This document shows, piece after piece, positions 7,525 through 16,133 of a stretch of DNA of 64,000 nt (its first letter is position 1; every line of letters begins with the position of its first letter). Both the position numbers and the translations under genes were made by a program. The notes below the pieces were generated by a model that was given only the letters and a program-made list of their open reading frames with translations, searched no databases and was not told the DNA's origin. The stretch covers positions 1 to 64,000 of the forward strand of contig PKRC01000008.1 in NCBI GenBank assembly GCA_017577715.1, in the 5' to 3' direction. Origin of the DNA: Clostridia bacterium. GTDB lineage: Bacteria; Bacillota; Clostridia; Caldicoprobacterales; Caldicoprobacteraceae.

Positions 7525-9499
7525 AGATACACATAATGTCCACGGCAACTCCAGTCAACCCACCAAACCATCCTCATTCTCCAAGGGATATGGGCATAAC
7601 AGCGCCTCTTCATCCCAAAACCCGCGCAGCGTGGGTGCCCCTGACATGCGCGGATTTGGTAGAAGGGGGTTCCATGGACCACGCGGTCGATTCATGGGAC
7701 CAGTAGAAAAGCCAAAAAATCTGGGTAAAACCCTTATCAGGCTAGGTGGATATCTGAAAGGTGACATCCTCGGGCTGGTGATAGCCATACTGGCCGTTTT
7801 GCTCAACACGGCATGCACCTTGATAGGCCCACTGCTCATAGGCCAGGCCATAGACAAATACATCATTCCTAGAGATTTTCAAGGGCTGATGCGCATCTCA
7901 TTGGTCCTTCTGGGGGTCTATCTCTTAAACTCGCTAGCAGCCTTTTTGCAGGGCTTTTTCATGGCTTCGGTGTCCGAGAACACCGTAGCTCGCATCAGGA
8001 AAGATCTGTTCAGCAAATACCAGGTACTGCCGCTTAAATTTTTCGATGCTCACACCCACGGCGAGTTGATGAGCCGCCTCACCAACGACGTGGATGCTAT
8101 ATCCATTACCCTGCATTCCGCCTTAATCCAGTTCATCTCGGGGATCATCACTCTTGTGGGAACAATAGTACTCATGCTGGTAAGGAGCGTGACCCTTACC
8201 CTCATAGCCTTATCGATAGTTCCTCTAATGTTTCTTCTAACCCAGCTTATAACCAAACATACTAGCAGGCTATTTATGGAACAGCAGCAAACGCTGGGCG
8301 AGCTCAACGGCAAGATAGAGGAAATCATTTCGGGCCAAAAGGTGGTAAAGCTGTTCTGCCGTGAACAGCAGGCCATCGCCGACTTTGAAGAGTCCAATCA
8401 AAAGCTCAAGAAAACCGCACTAAAAGCCCAAGTGCTTTCAAGAATCATGGGCCCCACCATGAACATGCTCAACAACCTGGGCTTCGCCCTAGTTGCCGGG
8501 ATTGGCGGCTTATTGGCCGTTAAAAATATCGGAGGGGCTGTAACCGTAGGCACCATATCCGTATTCCTCAACTATTCAAGGCAGTTCACCAGGCCATTAA
8601 ATGAAATGGCAAACCAATATAACATGGTTCTGTCGGCAGCGGCCGGTGCCGAACGGGTATTTCAGGTTCTGGACCAAGAATCCGAGCCGGCCGATGCTCC
8701 AGACGCGGTGGATCTCAGAGAGACGGGCATAAAAGGCCACGTAGAGTTTGAAAACGTCTCATTTGCTTATGATGATGAGAACATCGTGCTAAAGGACTTT
8801 TCCCTTGAGGTAAAGCCGGGACAAACAGTGGCGCTAGTTGGGGAAACCGGAGCCGGCAAGACCACCATAATCAATCTCCTCATGCGATTTTATGACGTCA
8901 AAGAAGGAAGCATACGCATAGACGGCATCGATATAAGAAAAATCAAACGTGCAAGCCTTCGTTCTTGTCTAGGCATCGTGCTGCAGGACACTTACCTGTT
9001 TAACGCTACGGTGCGCGAAAACATACGGTATGGCCGTCTGGATGCCACCGATGAAGAGGTAGAACAGGCAGCCAAAATCGCCCACGCCCACGACTTTATC
9101 ATGCGTCTGCCCCAAGGATACGACACGGTTCTCTCCGATGATGGCAGCAATTTAAGCCACGGACAACGCCAGCTGCTGGCTATTGCCCGTGCTGTACTGG
9201 CAGATCCAGCCATACTCATACTGGACGAAGCCACCTCCAGCGTTGACACCCGCACCGAGGTGTATATCCAAAAAGCCATGCGTAACCTCATGAAGGGGCG
9301 TACCAGCTTCGTCATAGCTCACAGGTTGAGCACTATAAAGGATGCCGACTTGATCGTGGTGATAGACAAAGGCAGGATGGTCGAAAAGGGCACTCATCAT
9401 GAGTTGCTGAAGCGGAAAGGTGTATATTACAACCTCTATCAAAGCCAATTCGTACGCAGCCGCCAGCTTGATAATAGAGATATCGAAGTTGCTCCATGA
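7517..9499 (+). CDS. ABC exporter half-transporter with canonical ATPase site
   Basis: The 660-residue partner of the preceding subunit. It starts with a roughly 70-residue hydrophilic extension rich in Ser, Pro, Gly and Arg (GRRGFHGPRGRFMGP), common in this half of heterodimeric exporters. The TM domain spans about residues 85-380. The ATPase domain has Walker A GETGAGKTT, Walker B LILDEATSSVD with the catalytic Glu, and H-loop His (FVIAHRLST), while its signature is altered to LSHGQRQ. Together the two subunits form one consensus and one degenerate ATP site, the known asymmetric arrangement. A strong terminator follows at 9521-9550. Confidence 0.93.
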   Translation: MPEDTHNVHGNSSQPTKPSSFSKGYGHNSASSSQNPRSVGAPDMRGFGRRGFHGPRGRFMGPVEKPKNLGKTLIRLGGYLKGDILGLVIAILAVLLNTACTLIGPLLIGQAIDKYIIPRDFQGLMRISLVLLGVYLLNSLAAFLQGFFMASVSENTVARIRKDLFSKYQVLPLKFFDAHTHGELMSRLTNDVDAISITLHSALIQFISGIITLVGTIVLMLVRSVTLTLIALSIVPLMFLLTQLITKHTSRLFMEQQQTLGELNGKIEEIISGQKVVKLFCREQQAIADFEESNQKLKKTALKAQVLSRIMGPTMNMLNNLGFALVAGIGGLLAVKNIGGAVTVGTISVFLNYSRQFTRPLNEMANQYNMVLSAAAGAERVFQVLDQESEPADAPDAVDLRETGIKGHVEFENVSFAYDDENIVLKDFSLEVKPGQTVALVGETGAGKTTIINLLMRFYDVKEGSIRIDGIDIRKIKRASLRSCLGIVLQDTYLFNATVRENIRYGRLDATDEEVEQAAKIAHAHDFIMRLPQGYDTVLSDDGSNLSHGQRQLLAIARAVLADPAILILDEATSSVDTRTEVYIQKAMRNLMKGRTSFVIAHRLSTIKDADLIVVIDKGRMVEKGTHHELLKRKGVYYNLYQSQFVRSRQLDNRDIEVAP

Positions 9500-9520
9500 G
9501 ATTTACAGAAGCAACGTCTT

Positions 9521-9550
9521 GCGGGAGGGCTCTTAACCCTCCCCTTTTTA
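9521..9550 (+). terminator. Rho-independent terminator of the marR-ABC operon
   Basis: GGGAGGG (9523-9529) pairs with CCCTCCC (9537-9543) across a 7-nt loop and is followed directly by CTTTTTATTTTATT. Confidence 0.9.
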
Positions 9551-9692
9551 TTTTATTATCCTTATTTCCTTCGATCCTATCCTTTACAGCTTTAGCCTAC
9601 GTAAATCAATAACTGAGGCTGTTTCATAGTTTATCAACTTACATCTATCATATAGAGAAAAAATTCGTAACTACTTCCCCTATACAACATTA

Positions 9693-10214
9693 TCACCCTT
9701 CTTTACGCAGCATTGTTGCCAATGACTCCCTTCCCTGCAGCCTTCTTTTTATCCTGTTCTTTAGCTTAAAAGCCCATCCGCCCATGGTCCCCATGGGGCA
9801 AAAGGCACACCAGGTTCTCTGGTGATAATAAATGCCCAGCATAATGTCAATTACGGTGGTTATAAGCACCATGCGGACGAATACCAGCCCTACAGCACCC
9901 CAATCACCCCATGCCAGGGTCAATTGCATGGCAAACAGGCTCATCAACACTATGAGAAAAATCACCTTAAATGCGGTAGCCTTGAAAAGGCGGGGAATGC
10001 CCTTGTTTAAGGTAACTCTCTTCAACATCACATCGTTAAAACTTCCCCTGGGGCAAAAGGAGTTACACCACTTGCGCCCCATAAAAGGTCCCGTAACCAC
10101 CGGTGCCAGCATGCACGCCACAGCAACTATCCCTATGGGTGGATATATTAGGCCTACAATACAATATGCTATCAGCACAAGCCACATATGCCGTTTAAAC
10201 GAATTCATCGCCAT
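9693..10214 (-). CDS. Membrane 4Fe-4S protein (NapH/polyferredoxin-like)
   Basis: A roughly 173-residue membrane protein with about four hydrophobic segments and two cysteine clusters of the type found in NapH/YccM/CcoG-like membrane ferredoxins: WCNSFCPRGSF and WCAFCPMGTMGG. Each cluster has only C-x2/3-C-P, so the complete set could hold Fe-S centres or receive electrons from a partner. A GGGAGG ribosome site lies inside the longest open frame, so I place the start at ATG 10214 (ATG 10208 is also possible). It is monocistronic, and the redox partner is not visible. The gap 10230-10458 shows no gene. Confidence 0.7.
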   Translation of the reverse strand: MAMNSFKRHMWLVLIAYCIVGLIYPPIGIVAVACMLAPVVTGPFMGRKWCNSFCPRGSFNDVMLKRVTLNKGIPRLFKATAFKVIFLIVLMSLFAMQLTLAWGDWGAVGLVFVRMVLITTVIDIMLGIYYHQRTWCAFCPMGTMGGWAFKLKNRIKRRLQGRESLATMLRKEG

Positions 10215-10458
10215 ATCGCCTCCCGCCATTATTTTATGAGGTTATCATTATATTATGATAATGCGATATATATTATATTACAATTTTGCAAGTATGGAAA
10301 CCCCTTAATTTCAATTTCCCATTGTCCTTTTAGGTTTTTCATGCAATCCTTACTCTCCTTGTAAACTCGCCGTTCTTCCATATTAGATCTGCATGCAGTA
10401 AATTTCTCCTCGATAATATGACAGCCACATGGGAAATAATAGAAAATAAAAAAGCATG

Positions 10459-10487
10459 TTGACAAAACCCCTACTACAGGTTAAAAT
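10459..10487 (+). promoter_or_regulatory. Promoter of the tRNA gene cluster
   Basis: TTGACA (10459-10464) and TAAAAT (10482-10487) with a 17-bp spacer, about 45 bp before the first of eight co-directional tRNA genes. Confidence 0.8.
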
Positions 10488-10533
10488 ATATTTTGCCGTT
10501 AGGAAATAATAAAAATAGAAGATAGATTGAGAT

Positions 10534-10607
10534 GCGGGTGTAGTTCAATGGTAGAACTCCAGCCTTCCAAGCTGGCGGCGTGGGTTCGATTCCCATCACC
10601 CGCTCCA
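10534..10607 (+). tRNA. tRNA-Gly (TCC)
   Basis: Full cloverleaf: acceptor GCGGGTG pairs with CACCCGC, the anticodon loop is CTTCCAA, and the T arm GGGTTCGATTCCC and CCA end are encoded. First of the eight-tRNA cluster. Confidence 0.95.
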
Positions 10608-10614
10608 TTAATGT

Positions 10615-10691
<77 letters not shown>

Positions 10692-10705
10692 CTGAGAAAA
10701 AGTAC

Positions 10706-10783
10706 GGTGGGTATAGCTCAGGTGGTTAGAGCGCCAGATTGTGGCTCTGGAGGTCGTGGGTTCAAGTCCCACTATCCACCCCA
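10706..10783 (+). tRNA. tRNA-His (GTG)
   Basis: Anticodon loop ATTGTGG. The extra 5' G at 10706 characteristic of tRNA-His precedes acceptor GTGGGTA, which pairs with TATCCAC (one G-T pair). CCA is encoded. Confidence 0.95.
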
Positions 10784-10800
10784 ATTTATTTTTATGGCGT

Positions 10801-10875
10801 TGGGGCGTAGCCAAGCGGTAAGGCACGGGACTTTGACTCCCGCATTCGTAGGTTCGAATCCTGCCGCCCCAGCCA
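10801..10875 (+). tRNA. tRNA-Gln (TTG)
   Basis: Acceptor TGGGGCG pairs with CGCCCCA, anticodon loop CTTTGAC, encoded CCA. Confidence 0.95.
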
Positions 10876-10881
10876 CACCAT

Positions 10882-10957
10882 GACCCATTAGCTCAGGTGG
10901 TAGAGCACTGGACTTTTAATCCAGGTGTCCGGCGTTCGAATCGCCGATGGGTCACCA
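10882..10957 (+). tRNA. tRNA-Lys (TTT)
   Basis: Acceptor GACCCAT pairs with ATGGGTC, anticodon loop CTTTTAA, encoded CCA. A 107-bp spacer without a recognisable tRNA follows before the next gene. Confidence 0.95.
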
Positions 10958-11064
10958 TCTATTAAAGTATGAATGACACCGTTTAGGTTATGGTTACACA
11001 AGCAGGGCTTGAAGTCTGGGCCTCTCAATGGAAGAGGTTATAACTGGATACCACATATAAAGAA

Positions 11065-11150
11065 GCGGGCGTGGCGGAACTGGCAGACGCGCTAGACTTA
11101 GGATCTAGTGGAAGGTATCCGTGGAGGTTCAAGTCCTCTCGCCCGCACCA
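11065..11150 (+). tRNA. tRNA-Leu (TAG)
   Basis: Acceptor GCGGGCG pairs with CGCCCGC, anticodon loop CTTAGGA, a long variable arm as expected for class II tRNAs, and encoded CCA. Confidence 0.95.
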
Positions 11151-11154
11151 TTAT

Positions 11155-11229
11155 GCGGCAGTGGCTCAGGGGTGGAGCGTCGCCTTGCCAAGGCGAAGGT
11201 CGCGGGTTCGAATCCCGTCTGCCGCTCCA
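11155..11229 (+). tRNA. tRNA-Gly (GCC)
   Basis: Acceptor GCGGCAG pairs with CTGCCGC, anticodon loop TTGCCAA, encoded CCA. Second glycine tRNA of the cluster. Confidence 0.95.
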
Positions 11230-11250
11230 TTTATTTTTAAGTTAAATCAT

Positions 11251-11327
11251 GCGCCCATAGCTCAGCTGGATAGAGTGACAGACTTCGAATCTGGAGGTCG
11301 GGGGTTCGAGTCCCTCTGGGCGCACCA
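11251..11327 (+). tRNA. tRNA-Arg (TCG)
   Basis: Acceptor GCGCCCA pairs with TGGGCGC, anticodon loop CTTCGAA, encoded CCA. Last of the cluster; a terminator follows at once. Confidence 0.95.
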
Positions 11328-11362
11328 AAACCCTGCAATATCAAGCATGGCAGGGTTTTTAT
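11327..11362 (+). terminator. Terminator of the tRNA cluster
   Basis: AAAACCCTGC pairs with GCAGGGTTTT across a short loop, followed by a T-run, starting at the last base of the final tRNA. Confidence 0.9.
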
Positions 11363-11476
11363 TTTTCCTACACATACGATTTTCCCACATTTTTCCCCAC
11401 ACTTTTGGGCTACTGACCTCCGGCGCCGAATTAATTACGAGAGATTTTCGAGTTATGCGATAATTCAAGCGTTACA

Positions 11477-12217
11477 TCAAGGCTTCTGCAAAATATAAAC
11501 GATGAAGTTTGGTACCCGGAGTTCATCTTCTAGCTCCGGATATACATTTAACTGCTCCATGGTAACGGTTGGCTCTATAATCCTTTTTAAAACAAAGCCG
11601 GTCTCAATGAAATTGTTTATGTAAGTGGATAGTGAACGATGGAAATTGGTAAACTTGACTCCCAACATCTCCCAATGGCGTTCTCCTTCATCAAAGTAAT
11701 TGTCCAGCATTACATGTAACTTATCCCCATCAGCGTTTCGATACCATTTTCCGGACGCAGACCTCATTGGATGTACATTGGCAACTATAAATCTGCCACC
11801 CCTCTTTAATACCCGAAACACTTCTCTGTTATTAGCCTCAAACCTGGGCAGGTCACATTGATTTAGATATGAGACCACAAGGTCAAAAGTTTCGCTTTCA
11901 ATAAAGCTAAGATCTTGTACATCCTGCACGCGATAGTCATCCCGCTCGGATTTCAGTTCTAGTGCGGCTTCAATCATCAATTCGCAAAGATCCAATCCCA
12001 GTACATATTTAGCTCCACGCTCAACTAGCATCCTGCAGAAACGGCCTTCTCCACATCCACAGTCCAGGATGCTCATCCCTTCAACGTTACCGCATGCATC
12101 AAGCATTACCGAATCGAGCAGTCCGTTGCGCACAGGGTCTCCGTCTTCTCTGACCTTTTTGATCCACCTGGGCGCTAGAGCCACCCACTCTTGCCCGAGC
12201 TCGCTATCACTTTTCAT
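11477..12217 (-). CDS. Class I SAM-dependent methyltransferase
   Basis: A 246-residue methyltransferase. Motif I is MSILDCGCGEGRFCRMLVERG, then GLDLCELMIEAA, and DLVVSYLNQCDLPRF carries motif IV. The start is placed at ATG 12217, about 11 nt after GGGGAGGG; a longer open frame to 12280 has no better site. The substrate cannot be read from sequence. The fold resembles UbiE/BioC-like small-molecule methyltransferases. It is a single-gene unit, convergent with the tRNA cluster. Confidence 0.8.
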   Translation of the reverse strand: MKSDSELGQEWVALAPRWIKKVREDGDPVRNGLLDSVMLDACGNVEGMSILDCGCGEGRFCRMLVERGAKYVLGLDLCELMIEAALELKSERDDYRVQDVQDLSFIESETFDLVVSYLNQCDLPRFEANNREVFRVLKRGGRFIVANVHPMRSASGKWYRNADGDKLHVMLDNYFDEGERHWEMLGVKFTNFHRSLSTYINNFIETGFVLKRIIEPTVTMEQLNVYPELEDELRVPNFIVYILQKP

Positions 12218-12351
12218 CTTGTGTATCACCCTCCCCATAAAATCCAGGCATAATAATCCTCTTTGGGGTACCTCCAACACACCCCTATTTACTAATGACC
12301 CTCTTCAATGATAATCGCTCCACACATATAAAAATATTATAAAACAAAATG

Positions 12352-12388
12352 TCGCCAATTAAGAAGGTCTTCTTCCTCAACTGGCGAC
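12352..12388 (-). terminator. Hairpin, probable terminator of the 12.55-kb gene
   Basis: TCGCCA at one end pairs with TGGCGA at the other, with further pairing of AAGAAG and CTTCTT inside. On the minus strand it is followed by a T-rich stretch (CATTTTGTTTTA). It lies about 160 bp beyond the gene it would terminate. Confidence 0.5.
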
Positions 12389-12490
12389 CATCATCTTAAT
12401 ACGATCTTGTTGTCTGGTTTAACAGCAGTATCAAATGCGTTTGATATTTTTAGACGGTCAAAGATGACTGTCGAAGCAAAAGCCATAAAC

Positions 12491-12562
12491 GGGTATTTTC
12501 ATAGACGACAGAATCAATCGCCCAACGAGTATTTTCATAGACGGCAGAATCAACCGCGCTCC
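12491..12562. repeat. Two 36-bp direct repeats overlapping a gene 3' end
   Basis: A 36-bp unit starting at 12491 recurs at 12527 with few changes (shared core TATTTTCATAGACG and CAGAATCAA). The second copy contains the last codons and stop of the gene ending at 12550, so the first looks like a downstream duplicate of that gene tail. Confidence 0.8.
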
Positions 12563-13173
12563 AGGTATTCGCCAAGCGTCACGTCGCTGATAAGCCAGCG
12601 GCCGTCTACCTTCCGTACCGTAATGGTGACAGGCCACTTTGCTGCAGCCCCTCCCTTTTCCAGCTCAACGCTGGTAACCTCGATGATCTCCCCGTATACC
12701 AGGTACTGGTTCTCATCGAGCATTTCTATGCTCAATATATCGATGCGATCGGGCCATGGGCTGGAAACCAAACGGCCAGGAGCGCTTTGTGGATCAGCCT
12801 GCCACTTTTGCAGCAGTTCGGGCGTCACATAATCGCCATAATTCTCCTCAATGCTTGCAGCAACCACATCTTCGGGGGCTAAAAGAAAGACTTTTTGGAG
12901 ATTTTTCCCGAAGGCATCCAGCAGCAGCTTGACCTCCAGTTCATCCTGGATAATGTCTTCCCTCGCGTCGGACGAGGGTACATTAACTGCTTCGCAGATA
13001 AATCGCGATCCATCTTTGATTTCATCAACCTGCTCTAGCGAGGCATCGATGGGCGCCTTCTTGGACTCGGCATCTGCCGCAATAGCTTTTATCAATAAAG
13101 CGGTGCAGCTTACGATCGCAACGAAAATGGCACAGAGAACAAAAATCTTTTTGGATCCCTTCAAACCCTTCAA
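12550..13173 (-). CDS. Exported or membrane-anchored hypothetical protein
   Basis: A 207-residue protein I cannot assign. An N-terminal hydrophobic helix (about residues 9-32) after KGSKK would act as a signal anchor. The rest is acidic and soluble, with a likely alpha/beta domain whose last strands (WPVTITVRKVDGRWLISDVTLGEYL) resemble the end of an NTF2-like or DUF4878-type fold; this resemblance is weak. The start is TTG after AAGGGG. Its 3' end is part of a 36-bp duplication. Confidence 0.6.
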   Translation of the reverse strand: MKGLKGSKKIFVLCAIFVAIVSCTALLIKAIAADAESKKAPIDASLEQVDEIKDGSRFICEAVNVPSSDAREDIIQDELEVKLLLDAFGKNLQKVFLLAPEDVVAASIEENYGDYVTPELLQKWQADPQSAPGRLVSSPWPDRIDILSIEMLDENQYLVYGEIIEVTSVELEKGGAAAKWPVTITVRKVDGRWLISDVTLGEYLERG

Positions 13174-13279
13174 TCCGCCTTACCCCTTTCCGCCAAGCTT
13201 ATTTTATCACTCTATTTGACGTATAAAACCGCATAATGGTTCCAATATTTTTTAGGCCCCCTATCAATGAATCATCTCA

Positions 13280-14341
13280 CTACTTGATACATCTTACACC
13301 TGATACCATAACTAATTTCCTAACCAGTGGGTTATACATAGCCGGGCATTTTAAATTTTTGATAAATAAATTTAACTTGATGTCCTTCACCATATTTTTG
13401 TATCTATCAAAATACCCATCTATTCCCTTTTCAAGGCTCTGTGCCAAGTACAAAGAGCTTTTTAATGCATAGCTTATTCCTTCCGCAGAGCTGGGACTAA
13501 TAGCGCCTGCCGCTTCTCCAATAAGCGTTACACCATCCATTCCTACATAAAACTGCGATACCTTCTTAGGTCTGTATATATAGGCGCTCTCCATTTTTAT
13601 CTTATCACCAAAATTAAAGCCCAACTGTGTTAATTTTCTTTTCAACACATTATATTTTTCCCTGAAATTATCTCTAAGCCTAAGGGCCGAACCTAATAAC
13701 AGATAATTATCTTTTGGTATTAACCAAGAATAGAAATCGGTAATTTCCTCATCAAAAATTGCTATAAAATAAGGCATTGGATGTGAACACTCAAACCACT
13801 CTTGGATGGCGATATACTTTTCGGGAATACCTACATCCTTACCAATAATTTTCCTCAATTTAGAAGAAGCCCCATCAGCTCCCACTATGATTCTTGTCTT
13901 TGCAGTTTCCTCTTGCCCATTAGTGATATATCTTATTTCATACCCGCCTTGTATTTTAACAAAACCTTTGAAAAAAGAGTTGAACTTTTTATCAACGCTA
14001 TCTGGTATTAGAGAAACCATCCATCTGTCAAATTTTTCTCTATCCATATTGTAATAGAATCTCTGATATAACCTTTCAAGATTATTGGTTAAATCAATAG
14101 CTCTTACGGCAAAAAGCTGAGGATCTACCAGGACATCTTTAGGTACCCCTAACCCCAGTTTGGCAATCATTTTCTGTGCATCGGGTGCTAGTAAGCCCCC
14201 ACAGCATTTATGTATGCGCTGTTTGGGATTATAGTTCCCCAGATCTCGTTTATCTATCAATAAAATTTTATATTTATCTCCAATTAATCGAGCAAGGTTA
14301 GCTCCTGCAGGTCCTGCCCCTACAATAACTATGTCATACAT
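13280..14341 (-). CDS. FAD-dependent geranylgeranyl-reductase-like oxidoreductase
   Basis: A 353-residue flavoprotein. The start is ATG 14341 behind GGGGAGG. The N-terminal Rossmann motif is DIVIVGAGPAGANLARLI (residues about 3-20), then DKR ribose binding. CCGGLLAPDAQ is the substrate-adjacent loop of the GGR family, VGADGASSKLRK is the middle FAD motif, and GVTLIGEAAGAISPSSAEGISYAL contacts FAD near residue 275. Family members reduce isoprenoid chains or halogenate and hydroxylate aromatics; the exact substrate is not visible. It lies just downstream of an XRE regulator and a DUF2975 membrane protein on the same strand. Confidence 0.8.
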   Translation of the reverse strand: MYDIVIVGAGPAGANLARLIGDKYKILLIDKRDLGNYNPKQRIHKCCGGLLAPDAQKMIAKLGLGVPKDVLVDPQLFAVRAIDLTNNLERLYQRFYYNMDREKFDRWMVSLIPDSVDKKFNSFFKGFVKIQGGYEIRYITNGQEETAKTRIIVGADGASSKLRKIIGKDVGIPEKYIAIQEWFECSHPMPYFIAIFDEEITDFYSWLIPKDNYLLLGSALRLRDNFREKYNVLKRKLTQLGFNFGDKIKMESAYIYRPKKVSQFYVGMDGVTLIGEAAGAISPSSAEGISYALKSSLYLAQSLEKGIDGYFDRYKNMVKDIKLNLFIKNLKCPAMYNPLVRKLVMVSGVRCIK

Positions 14342-14394
14342 TAATGTAACGCCTCCCCTGGTTTCGGTGGTTTGGAAGGGTACAATCTTATTTC

Positions 14395-14616
14395 TCATTT
14401 AGAAATGTCATCATCACTTCTATATTCCAAAATATCTCCTGGTTGGCAGTCCAATGCTTTACATATGGCCTCTAAAGTTGAAAACCGAATGGCTTTTGCC
14501 TTTCCGTTTTTTAATATAGAAAGATTTGCCATCGTTATTCCAATTTTCTCCGAAAGCTCTGTGAGGCTCATTTTCCTTTTAGCAAGCATGACATCGAGAT
14601 TAACTATAATTGGCAT
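14395..14616 (-). CDS. Small XRE-family (YozG-like) regulator
   Basis: A 73-residue Cro/CI-type helix-turn-helix protein: ITMANLSILKNGKAKAIRFSTLEAICKALDCQPGDILEY. Such minimal regulators are commonly encoded next to DUF2975 membrane proteins, as here: 12 bp separate it from the upstream DUF2975 gene. The ribosome site GAGGTG is well placed. It probably regulates its own small operon, perhaps including the flavoprotein gene 54 bp downstream. Confidence 0.9.
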   Translation of the reverse strand: MPIIVNLDVMLAKRKMSLTELSEKIGITMANLSILKNGKAKAIRFSTLEAICKALDCQPGDILEYRSDDDISK

Positions 14617-14628
14617 ATTGACTTCACC

Positions 14629-15108
14629 TCAGATCGTTAAGTCGTTTTCTGATTTTATAACAATGGCCTCCTTTAAAAGCTTGCTAAGGACAGAGGCAAA
14701 CACGGAAATTATAAATGCTACACCTGCTATTGCCATCCCGATAATCACTAAGCCCGGAGCATCTTCTTTTTTTGCCACTACGTAGAAAAAAGGTATGCCT
14801 CCCAGTGCGCAAATGAAAAACTCTATAAGGGCTGAATTCTTGATAATCTCCAATGCCTTTAATGATAATTCGGAGAAAGCACGATCAGTGTCAATATAGC
14901 CTAATAACTTATAAGATTGATATAAGGCAACAAAACATGGTATTGCTGCAGTACATGTACCAATAAGCAAAACATAAGATAAAATATAATACTCGGAAGT
15001 TGGATCTGTTTTTATCGCTAGCCAAGCCGCACCACAACATATAGCAAGAACTATTGCTGCTGCAATAAAGATAGCCAAACGTAATATCATTGTTGAATAA
15101 TTTCTCAT
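14629..15108 (-). CDS. DUF2975 family membrane protein
   Basis: A roughly 159-residue protein with four TM helices (about residues 6-27, 40-60, 90-112, 120-142), matching DUF2975 in size, topology and its pairing with a YozG-type regulator. The start is placed at ATG 15108 after GGGGGA. A consensus promoter (15180-15152) lies upstream. The function of the family is unknown; the pairing suggests a membrane sensor or antagonist for the regulator. Confidence 0.8.
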   Translation of the reverse strand: MRNYSTMILRLAIFIAAAIVLAICCGAAWLAIKTDPTSEYYILSYVLLIGTCTAAIPCFVALYQSYKLLGYIDTDRAFSELSLKALEIIKNSALIEFFICALGGIPFFYVVAKKEDAPGLVIIGMAIAGVAFIISVFASVLSKLLKEAIVIKSENDLTI

Positions 15109-15151
15109 AAAAATCCCCCTTATCATATAGCCTAATTAATAGTTTTTTATG

Positions 15152-15180
15152 ATTATAGCGAAATATTTATCGTTTATCAA
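15152..15180 (-). promoter_or_regulatory. Promoter of the DUF2975-XRE unit
   Basis: Minus-strand TTGATA (15180-15175) and TATAAT (15157-15152) with a 17-bp spacer, about 45 bp before the gene start. Confidence 0.8.
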
Positions 15181-15283
15181 TATATTTTTATTGTTATTCG
15201 TTGAGATAACTGGATTAAGCAGGTTTCTTTGAGCAGCCTTTCGGTATTAATGGATTGCATTCACTTAATCTCTTGCCTGACAC

Positions 15284-15321
15284 ATAAATACGGGAGGCCT
15301 ATATAGGCCTCCCGTATTTAT
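15284..15321. terminator. Perfect 38-bp palindromic terminator
   Basis: An exact inverted repeat: AT-rich arms flank a GC-rich stem (CGGGAGGCC with GGCCTCCCG) around TATATA. It lies 25 bp past the holin-like gene stop and would end its transcripts. The symmetric AT arms could also serve on the other strand. Confidence 0.85.
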
Positions 15322-15345
15322 CTCTAGCGCTTTTTACTTTGTTGT

Positions 15346-15729
15346 TCACATAACGTGTGTGGGAATGATGGCATCGATAATCCCTATGATCAAAGCCGCC
15401 ACAATGGCACCAAATACATTGACCTCCATTCCCGGCACTAGGAACTGCGCCAGGTAAATGATCAGCGCCGAGAGCAGAAATCCCACGATACCCCGTCCGA
15501 ACGGCGAGGCATCTACCTTAAACAGCTTTTGTATAACGTAATCCATGGCGGCGATTACGATTGCAGCCAACAAGGCTGTACCAAACCCTATATTGGAAAA
15601 ACCGGGAGTCAAAAGCGCCGTCACCATCAACACCACGGCAGCGACTACGAAACGAATGATTATACCTAACCAGCCTCTGCCGCCTTCATTTCTGTTCATC
15701 TCATTTTGCCTACCCATCTCTTCAGCCAT
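15346..15729 (-). CDS. Phage-holin-family (4-TMS) membrane protein
   Basis: A 127-residue protein with a polar N-terminus and four TM helices, matching the chromosomal phage_holin_4_2/YvlD-like family. Conserved features are LLTPGFSNIGFGTALLAAIVIA and the closing GIIDAIIPT. These proteins are widespread in Firmicutes and are not evidence for a prophage; no phage genes are near. The ribosome site is GAAAGGGG. Function is uncertain; YvlD-type proteins are linked to envelope stress. Confidence 0.8.
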   Translation of the reverse strand: MAEEMGRQNEMNRNEGGRGWLGIIIRFVVAAVVLMVTALLTPGFSNIGFGTALLAAIVIAAMDYVIQKLFKVDASPFGRGIVGFLLSALIIYLAQFLVPGMEVNVFGAIVAALIIGIIDAIIPTHVM

Positions 15730-15759
15730 TCAACATTTCCCCTTTCCTAATTAAATTAT

Positions 15760-16053
15760 TTATTGGTCAATATTTCGTTTGACCGATTGCACTTGCTTTT
15801 CCATGTCCATCGGACAATCATGTCGCTCGTCAATTGTCATAGTGGTAATAACCCGCTCGGCTCCCATTTGAAATGGGATACTATGAATTTGCCGGGCTAT
15901 ATTCATCAACTGGTCGAGGTTACCCTCTATTACCGTCCCGGTAGGCGTAACCTGATATTTTAGCCCCTGCTGCTCTATGATTTTGCATGCCTGAGCTACA
16001 TAGCTGCTAAAACTGGGCTGCCCAGTGCCTATCGGCACTATGCTGATGTCCAA
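15760..16053 (-). CDS. MTH1187-family thiamine-binding protein
   Basis: A 97-residue protein of the MTH1187/YkoF-like family (ferredoxin-like fold, binds thiamine or HMP): ISIVPIGTGQPSFSSYVAQACKIIEQQGLKYQVTPTGTVIEG is the typical N-terminal half. The start is TTG, 11 nt after GAGG; no ATG is available. It is probably cytoplasmic. It stands 30 bp upstream of the holin-like gene, and both could share a transcript. Confidence 0.85.
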   Translation of the reverse strand: MDISIVPIGTGQPSFSSYVAQACKIIEQQGLKYQVTPTGTVIEGNLDQLMNIARQIHSIPFQMGAERVITTMTIDERHDCPMDMEKQVQSVKRNIDQ

Positions 16054-16133
16054 TACGGGCGTTTCCTCACCTCCAACAATTTTCTATCCGTTATTTTTTC
16101 CGACTTTTTTATTTTTCATGCCATTTTTTAAAA

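Noticed and set aside
10958..11064. Possible degenerate ninth tRNA in the spacer of the tRNA cluster
   Set aside because: Ends near a CCA and has one small hairpin, but no T-arm sequence or acceptor pairing could be found.
11071..11463. 130-codon open frame over three tRNAs
   Set aside because: Chance frame through tRNA genes; such frames commonly produce artefactual proteins.
15346..15729. Prophage remnant because of the holin-family protein
   Set aside because: The family is common on Firmicutes chromosomes and no phage genes, integrase or att-like repeats are near.
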